Shown: positions 26,968-36,913 of the stretch, piece after piece
Position numbering within the stretch: the first letter of the stretch is position 1
How the letters are laid out: each line of letters starts with the position of its first letter
Assembly (NCBI GenBank): GCA_035573895.1
Contig: DATLZR010000040.1
Location: 1 to 64,000, forward strand
Length of the DNA stretch: 64,000 nucleotides
Direction of reading: 5' to 3'
Source: Blastocatellia bacterium
Lineage (GTDB): Bacteria > Acidobacteriota > Blastocatellia > HR10
Program-made: the position numbers and the translations under genes
Notes under the pieces: generated by a model
Told to the model about the DNA's origin: nothing
What the model saw: only the letters and a program-made list of their open reading frames with translations
The model's database searches: none

Positions 26968-28869
26968 TTAATCCAGATAGGTGTATTTGTTGACCGTTGC
27001 TTCATAGTACTGCCGCAACAGTACACTCTCGTCCTCGCTCAAGCGGTCTCGTTTGACCGCCATGGCCAGATTTCGCTCGAAGCCCTCCAGTAAGAAGGTT
27101 CGGTCATAGCGCGCCAGCGTCAGAACATCGCCCAGCGAATGGCCAGGAATGATCTTCTGCACATGGAAATCGCCATCCGTATCAATGATGATGTGCGCTT
27201 CGTTGAGGGCTCCGAAGAGGTTGTGATAATTGCCCATGGCTTCCTGGTATGCCCCTACAAGCAAAATGGCCAGATAGTACGGCTCGCGGCTGAAGGGATG
27301 GACTTCCAGCACCTCTTTGACATCCTTGAGGTCAACGAACTTATCAATGACGCCATCCGAATCGCAGGTCAGATCAACGAGCGTGGCGAACTCCGTGGGA
27401 GGTTCGTCGAGTTTATGGATAGGCATGATGGGGAAAAGATGATCGAGCGCCCAGGCATCGGGAGCGCTGCGAAAGACCGAGAAATTACAGAGATACTTCG
27501 CCGCCAGGAGCTTGCGCAGGTCGTCGAACTCCTCGTGGAAGAATTTCGACTGACGGGCGAATTGTTCGACCTTTTCGATGATCTGCCAGAAGAGGACCTC
27601 CCCCTTGGCCCGATCCTCCAGGTCAATGTATCCCAGGCTGAAAAGGGTCACCAGTTCTTCTTTGTGTTCGAGGGCATCGTGGTAATATTCGCGATAATTT
27701 TTCGAGGTGATGTTGTCGCGCAAGTCTCTCAACTCCAGGACGACCTGAGGATCGTCCTCATCCACCTCGCCCGGAGCAATCTCGTCAATGACGGTTTCGA
27801 TCTCGTCCTGCACGTTGACGACCACCATCGCATGATAGGCCGTGAGAATGCGACCCGATTCGGTGACGATGATCGGCTCGGGGACATTTTCGTCGGCGCA
27901 AATGCTGGAGATCGTATAGACGACATCATTAGCGAATTCCTGCATGGTGTAGTTGGCCGAGGATTCAAAGGAGGTCTTACTTCCGTCGTAATCCACGCTC
28001 ATACCCCCGCCCACATTGAGGTATTCGATCTCCACGCCGAGCTTGCGCATCTTGGCGTAGACACGGGCGGCTTCCTTAATGGCGTTCTTGATCCGCTTGA
28101 TGTCGGTGATCTGGGAGCCAATGTGGCAGTGAAGCATCTTGAGCGAGTCTATCAGCCGATGCTGCTTGACCAGCTTGATGACCTCCAGCGTCTCGGTAGT
28201 CGTCAGGCCGAATTTGGCGGTCTCGCCACCCGATTTCTCCCATCGGCCGCTGCCCCGCGAATAGAGCTTCACCCGCACGCCCAAATATGGTTTATAGCGC
28301 GCGGTCTCAGCCAATCGCAGGAAGGTGTACAGCTCATTGAGCTTCTCAACGACCACGAAAACGTTCTTGCCCAAGGCCGCCGCCGCAAACGCCATCTCGA
28401 TGAAGGTCTCGTCCTTGAAGCCATTGCACACGAGTAGCGAATCCGACGTTTGCTCGAAGGCCAGAGCCGCATACAACTCGGCTTTGCTTCCGACCTCCAG
28501 TCCGTAGCCGTACTTGCGTCCCTCTTGAAGGAACGCTTCGACCACATCGCGTCGCGGATTCACCTTCAGCGGATAGACGGCCAGATGGGCTCCGCGATAG
28601 TCAAACTCCCGAATCGCCGAGGAAAACGACAGATACAGCTCGCGAATTTGACTGGCTATGATCTGAGGGAAACGAAGAAGCACCGGAAGCTTGAGTCGTT
28701 GGCGGGAGATCAGGTGATCAACAATCAACTTGACATCGGCCGACCGGACATCGTTTTTGGTCGGTCGGACGATGAGATTGCCATATTTGTTGATACCGAA
28801 GTATCCCGCACCCCAATGTTCCACTCCGTAGGTTTGAACCGCCTGCTCCAGCGATGAAATTTTGCTCAA
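26968..28869 (-). CDS. speA: Biosynthetic arginine decarboxylase
   Basis: 633 residues, the usual length of SpeA, a PLP enzyme converting arginine to agmatine. The Schiff-base lysine is in AVYPLKVNPRRDVV, the glycine-rich phosphate loop is GGGMSVDYDGS, and the second active-site cysteine is in LLVCNGFKDE. The start is a TTG at 28869 preceded by GAGGAC. A sigma-70-like promoter lies at 28914-28943. It is first gene of the operon with the DHS-like gene and speB, which gives putrescine. No aminopropyltransferase follows here. Confidence 0.95.
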   Translation of the reverse strand: MSKISSLEQAVQTYGVEHWGAGYFGINKYGNLIVRPTKNDVRSADVKLIVDHLISRQRLKLPVLLRFPQIIASQIRELYLSFSSAIREFDYRGAHLAVYPLKVNPRRDVVEAFLQEGRKYGYGLEVGSKAELYAALAFEQTSDSLLVCNGFKDETFIEMAFAAAALGKNVFVVVEKLNELYTFLRLAETARYKPYLGVRVKLYSRGSGRWEKSGGETAKFGLTTTETLEVIKLVKQHRLIDSLKMLHCHIGSQITDIKRIKNAIKEAARVYAKMRKLGVEIEYLNVGGGMSVDYDGSKTSFESSANYTMQEFANDVVYTISSICADENVPEPIIVTESGRILTAYHAMVVVNVQDEIETVIDEIAPGEVDEDDPQVVLELRDLRDNITSKNYREYYHDALEHKEELVTLFSLGYIDLEDRAKGEVLFWQIIEKVEQFARQSKFFHEEFDDLRKLLAAKYLCNFSVFRSAPDAWALDHLFPIMPIHKLDEPPTEFATLVDLTCDSDGVIDKFVDLKDVKEVLEVHPFSREPYYLAILLVGAYQEAMGNYHNLFGALNEAHIIIDTDGDFHVQKIIPGHSLGDVLTLARYDRTFLLEGFERNLAMAVKRDRLSEDESVLLRQYYEATVNKYTYLD

Positions 28870-29173
28870 TTCGCTCTGTCCTCGCCCGTGTGATCTGGTT
28901 TTTCAAGCAACGTAATGTAGCAGAGAAAGTTAGCCTCTGTCAAAAACTTTTTTTCGGGAGCCCCTCGCACGAGGCCCCTTCCGCATGAGTTTTCCGCATA
29001 ACCCCTTCGTCTTGAAAAACTTGCACAGCAAAGGCGGGAGAAAGGCTGTTACGAGCGACCCTTTGCGCCCCGAGCCGGGGGCGAAGACCACCGGCGGGCC
29101 TTCGCTAAGAGGAGGGTTGCCATCCTGTTGGCAGAATGGTTTTCTCCCTCAGGACCAACTATACTGTTAGCCG
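28870..29173. other. Divergent spacer of 304 bases
   Basis: Separates speA (minus) from the MNT gene (plus). Apart from the speA promoter I see a GC-rich stretch and no gene. No convincing plus-strand promoter for the toxin-antitoxin-like pair was found. Confidence 0.45.
28914..28943 (-). promoter_or_regulatory. Probable sigma-70 promoter for the speA operon
   Basis: On the minus strand TTGACA (28943-28938), an 18-base spacer and TACATT (28919-28914). The -35 is perfect and the -10 matches four of six. It ends 45 bases before the TTG start of speA. Confidence 0.5.
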
Positions 29174-29536
29174 ATGGCATCGCTGGAATCCTTCCGGGAT
29201 GGATTTCGCCGCCGCGCCAAGCGGTTGTGGGAGGAGCGGGAGCGCCTGCGCCAGCACACGCTCGCTTCCGTCGCTTGCGCGCTGCGGGAGATCGGACGGC
29301 GACACGCTGCCACTGTCTTGCGGTTTTTTGTTTTTGGTTCCCTGACCCGACCCGGATGGTTCACCTCTCGGTCGGACATTGACATAGCAGGTGAGTGGCG
29401 CGAGCGGGGAGATTACTTCGGGCTCTGGCGGGAGATCGAAGAGGCACTGGGCCGGGAGGTTGATTTCCGTGAGCTCGGTGAGGATTCCTTCTCCGAGCGC
29501 GTTCGCCAGCATGGGGTGGTCGTCTATGACGCGTGA
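29174..29536 (+). CDS. MNT-type nucleotidyltransferase (MntA-like antitoxin)
   Basis: 120 residues of the minimal nucleotidyltransferase fold. The active-site motif is FVFGSLTRPG followed by SRSDIDIAG, i.e. Gly-Ser, a short loop and Asp-x-Asp, with the third acidic residue likely in REVDFREL. In HepT/MntA (type VII) systems such proteins transfer AMP onto the HEPN RNase toxin and silence it. It overlaps the following HEPN frame by 11 bases, the usual coupled arrangement. No strong ribosome site precedes the ATG. The fold is clear; antitoxin activity is inferred from the partner. Confidence 0.8.
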   Translation: MASLESFRDGFRRRAKRLWEERERLRQHTLASVACALREIGRRHAATVLRFFVFGSLTRPGWFTSRSDIDIAGEWRERGDYFGLWREIEEALGREVDFRELGEDSFSERVRQHGVVVYDA

Positions 29537-30018
29537 AGCGATCAAAACCCTTCAAGCTGAGATTTGCGCTGATCTGGAGAGTGTCGAGCGAATCTTCCGC
29601 GAACTGGACGGAATTCGCCAGGAGCTACCTCCGGATCGCCCTCCTTCTCTTCGGGACAAGGCAGTCATGGGCTATCTGCTCCACAATTTGTACTGCGCTT
29701 TCGAAAATAAAAAACATTGCAGCCCTGTTCGGCAATGCACCGGCTGATCCCGAATCCTGGCACGCTTATCTGCTCAAACGGATGACCCTTACGATTGAAT
29801 CGGTCCGCCCGTCTGTGATCGGATCGGAGTCTTACGAAGCCCTCGGCGAACTGCGGCGATGTGGCCACCTCTTCCGTCATGCCTATACGATGGACCTGGA
29901 CTGGGAACGGATGAGCCTGGTCCTGCGCAAGGTGGATCTGCTTCTGCGGAACCGGTATCGGCAGGAACTGGCTGAGTTCATCGCATTCCTAGACGACCTG
30001 AGCGCGTCCCTGCCCTGA
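29526..30018 (+). pseudogene. HEPN-domain (HepT-like) RNase toxin gene, frameshifted
   Basis: The first frame starts at ATG 29526 (MTREAIKTLQAEI) and is HEPN-like through LLHNLYCAFEN; the family-like sequence then continues in the +1 frame as KNIAALFGNAPADPESW and on to the stop at 30018. The switch falls in a six-adenine run near 29709-29714; with five adenines the text would read CAFENKNIAALFGN without interruption. The C-terminal part has the HEPN Arg-x4-6-His type motif in the RRCGHLFRHAYTMDLDWER region. One extra base therefore breaks a toxin of about 163 residues. It may be a real inactivating mutation, an assembly error or a slippage site. The upstream MNT partner is intact. Confidence 0.7.
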
Positions 30019-30123
30019 AACTATGAAAATTCTTTCGCGTCCTCTGGCATGCTTTGCGGGCTTGTTTGGAGGACTTGATCATGGAGTGCGAGAGGGACGC
30101 TCTGAAACGATGGGAACCTCACT

Positions 30124-30185
30124 GCAGATGAACACCGATGGAGGCAAAGGGGTAGGATGATCCGTCTTGATCCGCCCGCATCTAC
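30124..30185. repeat. Degenerate family-B repeat, copy 2
   Basis: GATGAACACCGATGG near 30126 and, further on, ATGATCCGTCTTGATCCG resemble the arms of the 22706 element in order and orientation, but pair poorly. It lies in the convergent spacer after the HEPN gene. Confidence 0.35.
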
Positions 30186-30254
30186 GATGAATTTGGGAGG
30201 AGATTTTTCCCGGTCAAAGATCGGGCGAGAGCGTTCGGCAGGATCCACTCCCTT

Positions 30255-31655
30255 TCACTGCTGCATGTGGGCAAGGAGCTGGCGGGCAGCAGCGAGGGCC
30301 TCATCCAGCGTGGCCACGCGACCATCCAGTTGAAGTTCGTAAACGGCCTTGAGAATCCGACCCATCTGCGGACCCGGCTCAACACCGAGACCAAGCAAAT
30401 GCCGTCCCAAAAGGATGGGCTTGGGCGGTTCGTGCTGGACGCCGAGCTGACGCGCGCGCTCGATGAACCACTCTTCGGCTGCGGATTCGGACGCCGGCCC
30501 TCGCGCCAGCGCATCTGCCTTAGCCACAAGGTAGAGAAGTTCCAGATCGCACTTAGCCGCCAGACGACGAAACGCCCCGTCGCTCACGCGCTCACGATCT
30601 TTGTAAAACTGTGCCGGTTTGAGATGATGAGCCACCAGGGCCAGCACCTGAGCACGCACATCATAGCCATGAAGCGTGTGGATGTTGAGCCGGTCGAGCA
30701 CGCGCCGGGCAGGAGCAATCCCGGCCTCTTCGTGACCGGGCGTGCGGATGCGCCCGTTTTCGTAGACGAGCGTGAGCGGCTTACCGATGTCATGAAGGAG
30801 CACAGCCAGCATCACCGTGATCTTTTTCTCCAGCGACAACTCCGTGGTGAGTTCCACGGCCTTATCAACAGCGAGCAACGTATGCACCCAGACATCGCCT
30901 TCGGGATGCCATTCGGGATCCTGGGGACAGCCCACCAGCCGTTCCATGTCGGGCAGCAGTTTCTCAATGATGCGTAACCGGAGGGCAGCATCCAGCCCCA
31001 GCGACGGTCGGCGGGCCCGCACAAGCAGCTTCTCAAATTCGCCCCAGATGCGCTCGGCGGGCAAATCGCTAAGATCAATTTGACGACACAGTTCTCTGGT
31101 CTCGGGCTCAATCTCCAGCTCAAAGCGGGCCACCAGTTGCATGGCGCGGAGGACCCGTAAGCTGTCTTCGGCAAATGTCCTTGGGTCCACTACCCGCAGC
31201 AACCGCCGCTGGAGATCGGTCCGCCCACCAAACGGATCAATAATTTCGTCATCGAGGGGATCGTAGAGAATGGCATTGATGGTGAAGTCGCGCCGCCGCG
31301 TCGCCTCCTCAATCGGGAGAAAGGGATCGGCGGTGACGAGAAATCCTCGATGTCCCCGCCCCTGTTTCGACTCTCGTCGCGGCAGGCTGACATCAATGTC
31401 GAGCTTCTCACGGGCAGATAGCCGCAGCGCGAGCTTGTAGACGGTGAAACTCTCGCCCACCGTGTTGACCTCGCCGAACGACTCAAGCAGCCGCCGCAGT
31501 TCCTCCACCCGAATACCGTAGACTTCCAGGTCCAGATCCTTCCACGGCTGACCGAGCAGGAAGTCCCGCACGCAACCGCCGACGAGCAGAGCCCTTCCGC
31601 CCGCCTGCCTGATAGCGCGACATACGGCGAGGACCTCTGATGGGAGTGCCTCCAT
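30255..31655 (-). CDS. cca: tRNA nucleotidyltransferase / poly(A) polymerase family with HD domain
   Basis: 466 residues. The N-terminal class II nucleotidyltransferase head has LLVGGCVRDFLLG, the metal-binding DLDLEVYG, and the base-recognition region RRDFTINAILYDP followed by DPFGGRTDLQRRLLRVV. An HD phosphohydrolase domain (VLLHDIGKPLTL) follows at about residues 255-400. This layout fits a CCA-adding enzyme with an HD domain, which matures or repairs tRNA 3' ends and may also remove 2',3'-phosphates; A-adding or poly(A) activity cannot be excluded. AGGA lies about nine bases before the ATG. It is 23 bases downstream of glyS on the same strand. Confidence 0.88.
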   Translation of the reverse strand: MEALPSEVLAVCRAIRQAGGRALLVGGCVRDFLLGQPWKDLDLEVYGIRVEELRRLLESFGEVNTVGESFTVYKLALRLSAREKLDIDVSLPRRESKQGRGHRGFLVTADPFLPIEEATRRRDFTINAILYDPLDDEIIDPFGGRTDLQRRLLRVVDPRTFAEDSLRVLRAMQLVARFELEIEPETRELCRQIDLSDLPAERIWGEFEKLLVRARRPSLGLDAALRLRIIEKLLPDMERLVGCPQDPEWHPEGDVWVHTLLAVDKAVELTTELSLEKKITVMLAVLLHDIGKPLTLVYENGRIRTPGHEEAGIAPARRVLDRLNIHTLHGYDVRAQVLALVAHHLKPAQFYKDRERVSDGAFRRLAAKCDLELLYLVAKADALARGPASESAAEEWFIERARQLGVQHEPPKPILLGRHLLGLGVEPGPQMGRILKAVYELQLDGRVATLDEALAAARQLLAHMQQ

Positions 31656-31678
31656 GAATGTAAATCCTCAAACAGTCA

Positions 31679-33481
31679 TCAGGAGCCGGCGGCCCCACGG
31701 AACTCCGCCAGGAGGTATTCCTTGAGTCGTTCGATGGGAATGCGCACCTGTTGCATGGTATCGCGATCCCGCACCGTCACCTGCTTGTCTTCGAGCGATT
31801 GCACATCCACCGTCACGCAATAGGGGGTGCCGATCTCATCCTGCCGCCGATAGAGCCTCCCAATCGAACCCGTATCGTCGTAGACGGTGCGCAGCGTCCC
31901 CTGAAGATCGCGTTTGATCTTACGGGCCAGCTCCACGATCTCCGATCGGTTCCTGAGCAGCGGCAGCACGGCCACCTTGATCGGAGCCAGCTCCTTGTGG
32001 AGCCTGAGGACGACGCGCTTTTCGCCGCGCACGATCTCCTCGTCGTAGGCATCCACGAGAAACGCCAAAAGCGACCGATCCACACCCGCCGACGGTTCAA
32101 TGACATACGGTGTCAGGTGCTCGTTTGTCTCCGGATCGAAATAGACCAGATCAGCCGTCGAATGTGCATTTTCGGGGTTAGATTTGCTATGCGCCCGAAG
32201 ATCGAAATCCGTGCGATTGGCGATCCCTTCGATCTCTCCCCAGCCCATCGGGAAACGATACTCGATGTCCACAGTCCGCTTGGCATAATGGGCGAGCTCA
32301 CTTTTATCCTGCTCCCGGAGGCGGAGATTTTCCCGCCGGATGCCCAGCCGCAGATACCACTGGAAGCGCTCCGTGACCCAGTGCTCGAACCACTCCTCGT
32401 CGGTTCCCGGACGAACGAAATATTCGATCTCCATCTGCTCGAACTCCCGGGTGCGAAAAGTGAAATAACGGGGCGTGATCTCGTTGCGGAAAGCCTTACC
32501 GATCTGCGCGATCCCAAACGGCAGCTTCCGTCGTGCCGTCGTGAGCACGTTGGAGAAGTTGACAAATATCCCTTGCGCCGTTTCCGGTCGAAGATAGAGG
32601 AGCGCAGCCTCCTCTTCCACTGGTCCGAGAAACGTTTTGAACATGAGATTGAACCGGCGCGGGGGAGTGAACAACCCAACGGCCCCACAGTGAGGACAGC
32701 GAACCGCCTTCTTCTCGTTCAAGAGGACGAAAAGCTCGTTCCACGAGGCCCGCACCACTTCGGTCGTCCAGGGTCGGTAGGCTACGATCGCCTGCTGAAG
32801 GAGCTGACTGTCGGACTCATAAGTCCGCCCGAAACTCGCCTCGATGATCCGGATTGCGGCTAGCCGCTCGTGAAGGCGCGGCCGGATCTGTTCAAGCGCT
32901 TCTATCCACGCCCTCATCGGACCGGAATCCATCACCGGGAGTCGTGTCGAGAATTCCTGGCCTCGACGCCGAAGCTGCTCCTGAATCTCAGGGCGCTGCA
33001 GCGCTTCGGCGACTAACGTCCATCGGTTCGGATAGACGCGCCCGCGTTCCCTCTCCTGGCGCTCAAGCTCATCGAGGAACGCCCCGATCTCTTCGCCAAA
33101 GCGCGAGAACTCCTTGACAGCATCGGCCATCGTTTGCTCCACGGCGCGGTTGAGGGATTCCTCCAGGAGAGCGTCGGCGCGGAAGCGACGCTTGCACTCC
33201 TGGCAATCCACCAGCGGATCGGAGAATGTCTCCTCGTGACCGGAGTACTTCCACACCAGCCGGTTCATCAAAACTCCCGCATCCAGACCCTCGATGTCGT
33301 CCCGCTCGTAGACGACGGCTCGCCACCAGGCCCGCTTGATGTTGTTTTTCAGCTCCACGCCGAGCGGTCCGTAATCCCACACACCCTCCACTCCTCCATA
33401 AATCTCCGACGACGGAAAGATGAATCCCCGTCGCTTGCATAACGATCTGATAGTTTCCATGTCCGCGGCCATAGTGTTCAA
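31679..33481 (-). CDS. glyS: Glycyl-tRNA synthetase, single-chain (alpha2) type
   Basis: About 600 residues, class II synthetase. Motif-like segments: [13 protein letters not shown] with GVWDYGPLG near the start, [13 protein letters not shown] (family signature), FRNEITPR and EYFVRPG, then the anticodon-binding domain beginning near [10 protein letters not shown]. Cys-x2-Cys pairs at DCQECKRRF and CPHCGAVG may bind zinc. The most convincing start is TTG 33481, six bases after GAGGAG; ATG 33472 in the same frame is the alternative, and an upstream frame to 33535 lacks a site. It is followed by cca on the same strand. Confidence 0.94.
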   Translation of the reverse strand: MNTMAADMETIRSLCKRRGFIFPSSEIYGGVEGVWDYGPLGVELKNNIKRAWWRAVVYERDDIEGLDAGVLMNRLVWKYSGHEETFSDPLVDCQECKRRFRADALLEESLNRAVEQTMADAVKEFSRFGEEIGAFLDELERQERERGRVYPNRWTLVAEALQRPEIQEQLRRRGQEFSTRLPVMDSGPMRAWIEALEQIRPRLHERLAAIRIIEASFGRTYESDSQLLQQAIVAYRPWTTEVVRASWNELFVLLNEKKAVRCPHCGAVGLFTPPRRFNLMFKTFLGPVEEEAALLYLRPETAQGIFVNFSNVLTTARRKLPFGIAQIGKAFRNEITPRYFTFRTREFEQMEIEYFVRPGTDEEWFEHWVTERFQWYLRLGIRRENLRLREQDKSELAHYAKRTVDIEYRFPMGWGEIEGIANRTDFDLRAHSKSNPENAHSTADLVYFDPETNEHLTPYVIEPSAGVDRSLLAFLVDAYDEEIVRGEKRVVLRLHKELAPIKVAVLPLLRNRSEIVELARKIKRDLQGTLRTVYDDTGSIGRLYRRQDEIGTPYCVTVDVQSLEDKQVTVRDRDTMQQVRIPIERLKEYLLAEFRGAAGS

Positions 33482-33915
33482 CTTCTTCTCCTCAGCGATT
33501 GTCACCTGCGTGAACCCGATATGATAGCAGACCAAAGGAGAAACTTCACCGCTCAGCTCGTCATCGGTGATGTGACGAAGAGCTTCAGCCTCAGTCGCAT
33601 CCGTGCCCTCCCCTCACGATGCCGGGATCAAAATTTTTGTCGCCGAAGGTGATTCGGCCAGAGCGGGGATGGCGCACGACCTAAATTCTAGGGATGCCGG
33701 AAGACGATCAACCGGTGGTCAACTCCGGAAGGGGTGACAGAGGTGGTCTGCTAGAAAGGCGGACCGTATGGCCCTGGCCTCAGGCAGCGGCAGCTGGCCG
33801 GCCCTCGGGGCTGAGCCTGACGCTCCTTGTCTGCACCCCCTAATCCTGTGATGTCCTTGACAGTTTTTCGTCGAGCACGCTACCATCGCCCGTCCGCAGT
33901 AAAGGAGGGCAAGCA
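33482..33915. other. Divergent spacer of 434 bases
   Basis: Between glyS (minus) and the P1 peptidase (plus). It should contain promoters for both, but I could not pick a convincing -35/-10 pair. No gene or strong hairpin seen. Confidence 0.45.
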
Positions 33916-34992
33916 ATGATGCAACTTACGCGCCGTTCGTTCACGGCTCATCTTTTATCGGCGGGAGCCCTGTCGCTCTGTCGGCATCGGGAAATCAGGG
34001 CGGGTTCGATGGTTCCCCAGACCGGCCTCGGTGGACTGACCGATGTCGCCGGGATCAAAGTCGGTCACTTCACTCATCCCAAGCGACCGACCGGGTGCAC
34101 CGTCATTCTGGTCGAAGAAGGAGCGGTCGCGGGCGTTGATGTGCGAGGATCGGCTCCCGGCACCCATGAGACGGATCTGCTGAACCCGATCAACACGGTT
34201 CAGATGGTTCATGCCATCGTGTTATCGGGAGGCAGCGCCTTTGGCCTGGAGGCGGTGGCCGGCGTCATGCAGTATCTCGAAGAGAAGCGCATTGGATTTG
34301 ATGCAGGCGTCGCGCGGGTGCCCATCGTTCCGGCAGCCATCCTGTTCGATCTCGGTCTGGGTGATGCCCGCATCCGCCCGGATAAAGAAGCGGGGTATCG
34401 AGCCTGTCAGGCCGCCTCCACCGGCCCCGTCGCCGAAGGTAATGTCGGCGCGGGCGCCGGCGCAACCGTGGGAAAGATGTTCGGCCTCTCCCGCGCCATG
34501 AAAGGAGGACTCGGCACGGCCAGCCTCCGCGTGGGGGATGTCGTAGTGGCCGCCCTCGTGGCCGTCAACGCGGTCGGCGATGTGATTGATCCCAGGACGG
34601 GGACGATTCTGGCCGGAGCGCGCGGAGCCGACGGAAAACGGCTGGTCAACACAATGGACGTCCTCAAACGCGGCATCGAACCCTCACCCGGTCGAGCCGG
34701 AGAGAACACGACGATCGGAGTCGTAGCAACGAACGCGGCATTCGATAAAGCCGGGGTGACCAAGATCGCTCAGATGAGTCATGATGGACTGGCCCGCACG
34801 ATCAATCCCGTCCACACACCGTTTGACGGAGACACCCTGTTTGCTCTTTCGACCGGGCGCGTGAAAAACGCGAATGTGGGCGTCGTTGGCGCGCTCGCCG
34901 CAGAGGTCGTCGCCGAGGCCGTCGTCCGCGCCATCAAGATGGCCGAGGGATTGCCGGGACTTCCCGCCTACCGGGACCTCCAGTCACAGTAA
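33916..34992 (+). CDS. P1 family peptidase (DmpA/BapA-like, S58), exported
   Basis: 358 residues. The N-terminus has a twin-arginine-like stretch, TRRSFTAHLLSAG, so export as a folded protein is possible. The body matches the P1/DmpA family of self-processing N-terminal-nucleophile aminopeptidases: GLTDVAGIKVGHFTH, the GVDVRGSAPGTHETDLL block, LSGGSAFGLEA, EGNVGAGAGATVGK and the processing region MKGGLGTASL. Such enzymes cleave short or D-/beta-amino-acid peptides. GGAGGGCAAGCA precedes the start. The symporter gene begins nine bases after its stop, suggesting that peptide hydrolysis and uptake are linked. Confidence 0.88.
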   Translation: MMQLTRRSFTAHLLSAGALSLCRHREIRAGSMVPQTGLGGLTDVAGIKVGHFTHPKRPTGCTVILVEEGAVAGVDVRGSAPGTHETDLLNPINTVQMVHAIVLSGGSAFGLEAVAGVMQYLEEKRIGFDAGVARVPIVPAAILFDLGLGDARIRPDKEAGYRACQAASTGPVAEGNVGAGAGATVGKMFGLSRAMKGGLGTASLRVGDVVVAALVAVNAVGDVIDPRTGTILAGARGADGKRLVNTMDVLKRGIEPSPGRAGENTTIGVVATNAAFDKAGVTKIAQMSHDGLARTINPVHTPFDGDTLFALSTGRVKNANVGVVGALAAEVVAEAVVRAIKMAEGLPGLPAYRDLQSQ

Positions 34993-35001
34993 TCGCCTGC
35001 C

Positions 35002-36414
35002 ATGAACGGCTACGTACTGGTGCTCATCGCCTATTCCCTGCTTCTTGTCGCTGTTGGGTTTGTGGCCTCGCGGTCGGTGCGAACGGCATCGGATTTCTTT
35101 GTCGCTCGCAGACGCCTGACGACGGGACTGCTGTTTGCCACCCTGCTGGCAGCCAATATCGGCGCGGGCTCGACCGTCGGTGCTGCCGGTCTCGGTTATG
35201 AGCTTGGGTTGTCAGGATGGTGGTGGGTCGGATCGGCCGGCATCGGCAGCATCATCCTCGCTTTCATCGTGGGACCGAAGCTCTGGCGGCTGGCCGCGCA
35301 ATACAACCTCTACACCGCTGGCGATTACCTGCAAGCACGCTATAGTCGCCGGGTGCGGGGGCTTGTCGCCGGGCTTCTGTGGTTGGGGACGCTGGCCATC
35401 CTCGCCGGTCAATTGATCGCCATCGCCTGGATTCTCAACGTCGTGGCCGGTTTGTCGAAACCTCTGGGGTGCATCCTGGGCGGCATCGTCACCATGAGTT
35501 ATTTCACGGCCGGAGGGTTGGTCTCGGCGGCCTGGGTCAATTCCCTTCAGGTGATCGTGAAACTCAGCGGCTTCCTCCTGGCTTTGCCCGTCGCGCTCGA
35601 TCGCGTTGGAGGCTGGGACGGACTCAGTCTTCACATCAGCCGGCAGGTGCCCCACGCCGATCAATTTCTGAGCCTCACGGGAATCGGGTTGAGTCGCATA
35701 CTGGCCTTCCTCACGCTGCTGGCCCCCTCGTTTATCGTCTCTCCGGGATTGATTCAAAAGGTCTACGGAGCGAAAGATGTCACAGCAGTACGGGTCGGAG
35801 TCGGGCTGAACGCCTGCGCCCTGCTCGGTTTCGCGTTTGTTCCGGTTCTTCTCGGAATGGCAGCAGCAGCGGTTCATCCGGGACTTCCCAATCGGGAACT
35901 GGCGTTGCCTACGGTGATGGTGACGATGCTGCCCTTCTGGCTGGGAGCGCTGGCTCTGGCAGCCGTCTTTTCGGCGGAAGTGAGCACGGCTGATGCGCTG
36001 CTCTTTATGCTGGCGACCTCACTCAGTAAAGACCTCTATCAGACTTTCCTTCGCCCCGATGCCACAGAGAAAGATCTCCTGCGGGTGGGACGCTGGGCCG
36101 CTCTCGCTGGAGGCACGGCAGCGGTGGGGTTGGCCATCGGGCTTCCCTCGATCATCGCCGCTTTGAGTATCTTCTATAGTCTCGTCTCCGTCGCCCTCTT
36201 TGTCCCCATTCTGATGGGGCTGCTTTCTCGCCGGTCGCTCGCCAACACCGCCTTCACTGCGATTGTCGTATCGGTGGCGGCGACGGCCTTCGTTCACCTT
36301 GGGACATCGGGCGCAGGATTTGCCGGAATTTCACCGGTGGCTTTGGGGATTCTGATCTCACTGGTGATCATGATTGCGGGATTGATCATCGAAGGCCGAT
36401 CCAATCGAAAGTGA
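35002..36414 (+). CDS. Sodium:solute symporter (SSS family)
   Basis: 470 residues, about 13 predicted transmembrane helices. The start is family-like (ASRSVRTASDFFVARRRLTTG, then LLAANIGAGSTVGAAGLGYE, the sodium-site region), with AGDYLQARYSRRVRG and the middle segment VKLSGFLLALPVAL. It imports a solute, often an amino acid, sugar or carboxylate, driven by sodium; the substrate cannot be told. It lies nine bases after the P1 peptidase, so a peptidase product is a reasonable guess. Confidence 0.88.
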   Translation: MNGYVLVLIAYSLLLVAVGFVASRSVRTASDFFVARRRLTTGLLFATLLAANIGAGSTVGAAGLGYELGLSGWWWVGSAGIGSIILAFIVGPKLWRLAAQYNLYTAGDYLQARYSRRVRGLVAGLLWLGTLAILAGQLIAIAWILNVVAGLSKPLGCILGGIVTMSYFTAGGLVSAAWVNSLQVIVKLSGFLLALPVALDRVGGWDGLSLHISRQVPHADQFLSLTGIGLSRILAFLTLLAPSFIVSPGLIQKVYGAKDVTAVRVGVGLNACALLGFAFVPVLLGMAAAAVHPGLPNRELALPTVMVTMLPFWLGALALAAVFSAEVSTADALLFMLATSLSKDLYQTFLRPDATEKDLLRVGRWAALAGGTAAVGLAIGLPSIIAALSIFYSLVSVALFVPILMGLLSRRSLANTAFTAIVVSVAATAFVHLGTSGAGFAGISPVALGILISLVIMIAGLIIEGRSNRK

Positions 36415-36476
36415 TTCTTCCGGCGGACCAAAGACGGCAGGCCCGAAGACCTCCTGGACCTTCGTTAAAGGGGAGA

Positions 36477-36552
36477 TGGTGGACCGCATCGGATTCGAAC
36501 CGACGACCTCCGCGTTGCGAACGCGGCGCTCTCCCAACTGAGCTAGCGGCCC
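36477..36552 (-). tRNA. tRNA-Ala (anticodon CGC), CCA encoded
   Basis: A complete cloverleaf on the minus strand: 7-bp acceptor GGGCCGC/GCGGTCC containing the G3-U70 wobble pair that identifies alanine tRNAs, D arm AGCTCAGTTGGGAGAGC, anticodon stem CCGCG/CGCGG with loop TTCGCAA (anticodon CGC, reading GCG), and T arm with GGTTCGAATCC. The discriminator is A, and CCA is genomically encoded at 36479-36477. Confidence 0.97.
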
Positions 36553-36913
36553 ACACCCGAGAAAGCGACTCGATCATAGCCAAGCGGTCCCGGAACTGTC
36601 AAGCACATCGAAATCCCCGATCCTCTCAAAAAGACGGCGTATTTCTGCCCTGGCAACGTCCAGCTCCAAGGCTGAATTCCATCAAGCAGCAAAAGGGAGT
36701 CAGAGCCTCTCGAATCAATTACATCCGAGGTCTCGTCCGGAGCACCATGGCCATAGAGCAACGTGAGTCCTGCAAAAGGACGGGGAGACTCCCCCGTCGT
36801 TCCCTTCAGGAGCGTGCTCCCGGCCAGGAAACACGCGCTCAGTCCGAATCATCGCGTTATGGAACCAGGCGCGTGAAAAGAGACTCGGGATCGCAAGTGA
36901 GGCATCGAGCCGG
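36553..36913. other. Spacer of 361 bases
   Basis: Between the tRNA 5' end and the stop of the Lys/Ala-rich protein gene. It must contain the tRNA promoter; I see no clear boxes, and no gene. An open frame on the plus strand runs through here and the tRNA but is not credible. Confidence 0.5.

Noticed and set aside
27139-28437. 432-codon plus-strand frame opposite speA
   Set aside because: Fully antisense to a clear arginine decarboxylase; explained by codon bias.
29700-29720. Programmed -1 frameshift at AAAAAAC
   Set aside because: The heptamer looks like a canonical slippery site, but the frame change needed is +1 and the zero-frame phase is wrong, so a one-base insertion explains it better.
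31751-32863. 370-codon plus-strand frame opposite glyS
   Set aside because: Fully antisense to a convincing glycyl-tRNA synthetase.
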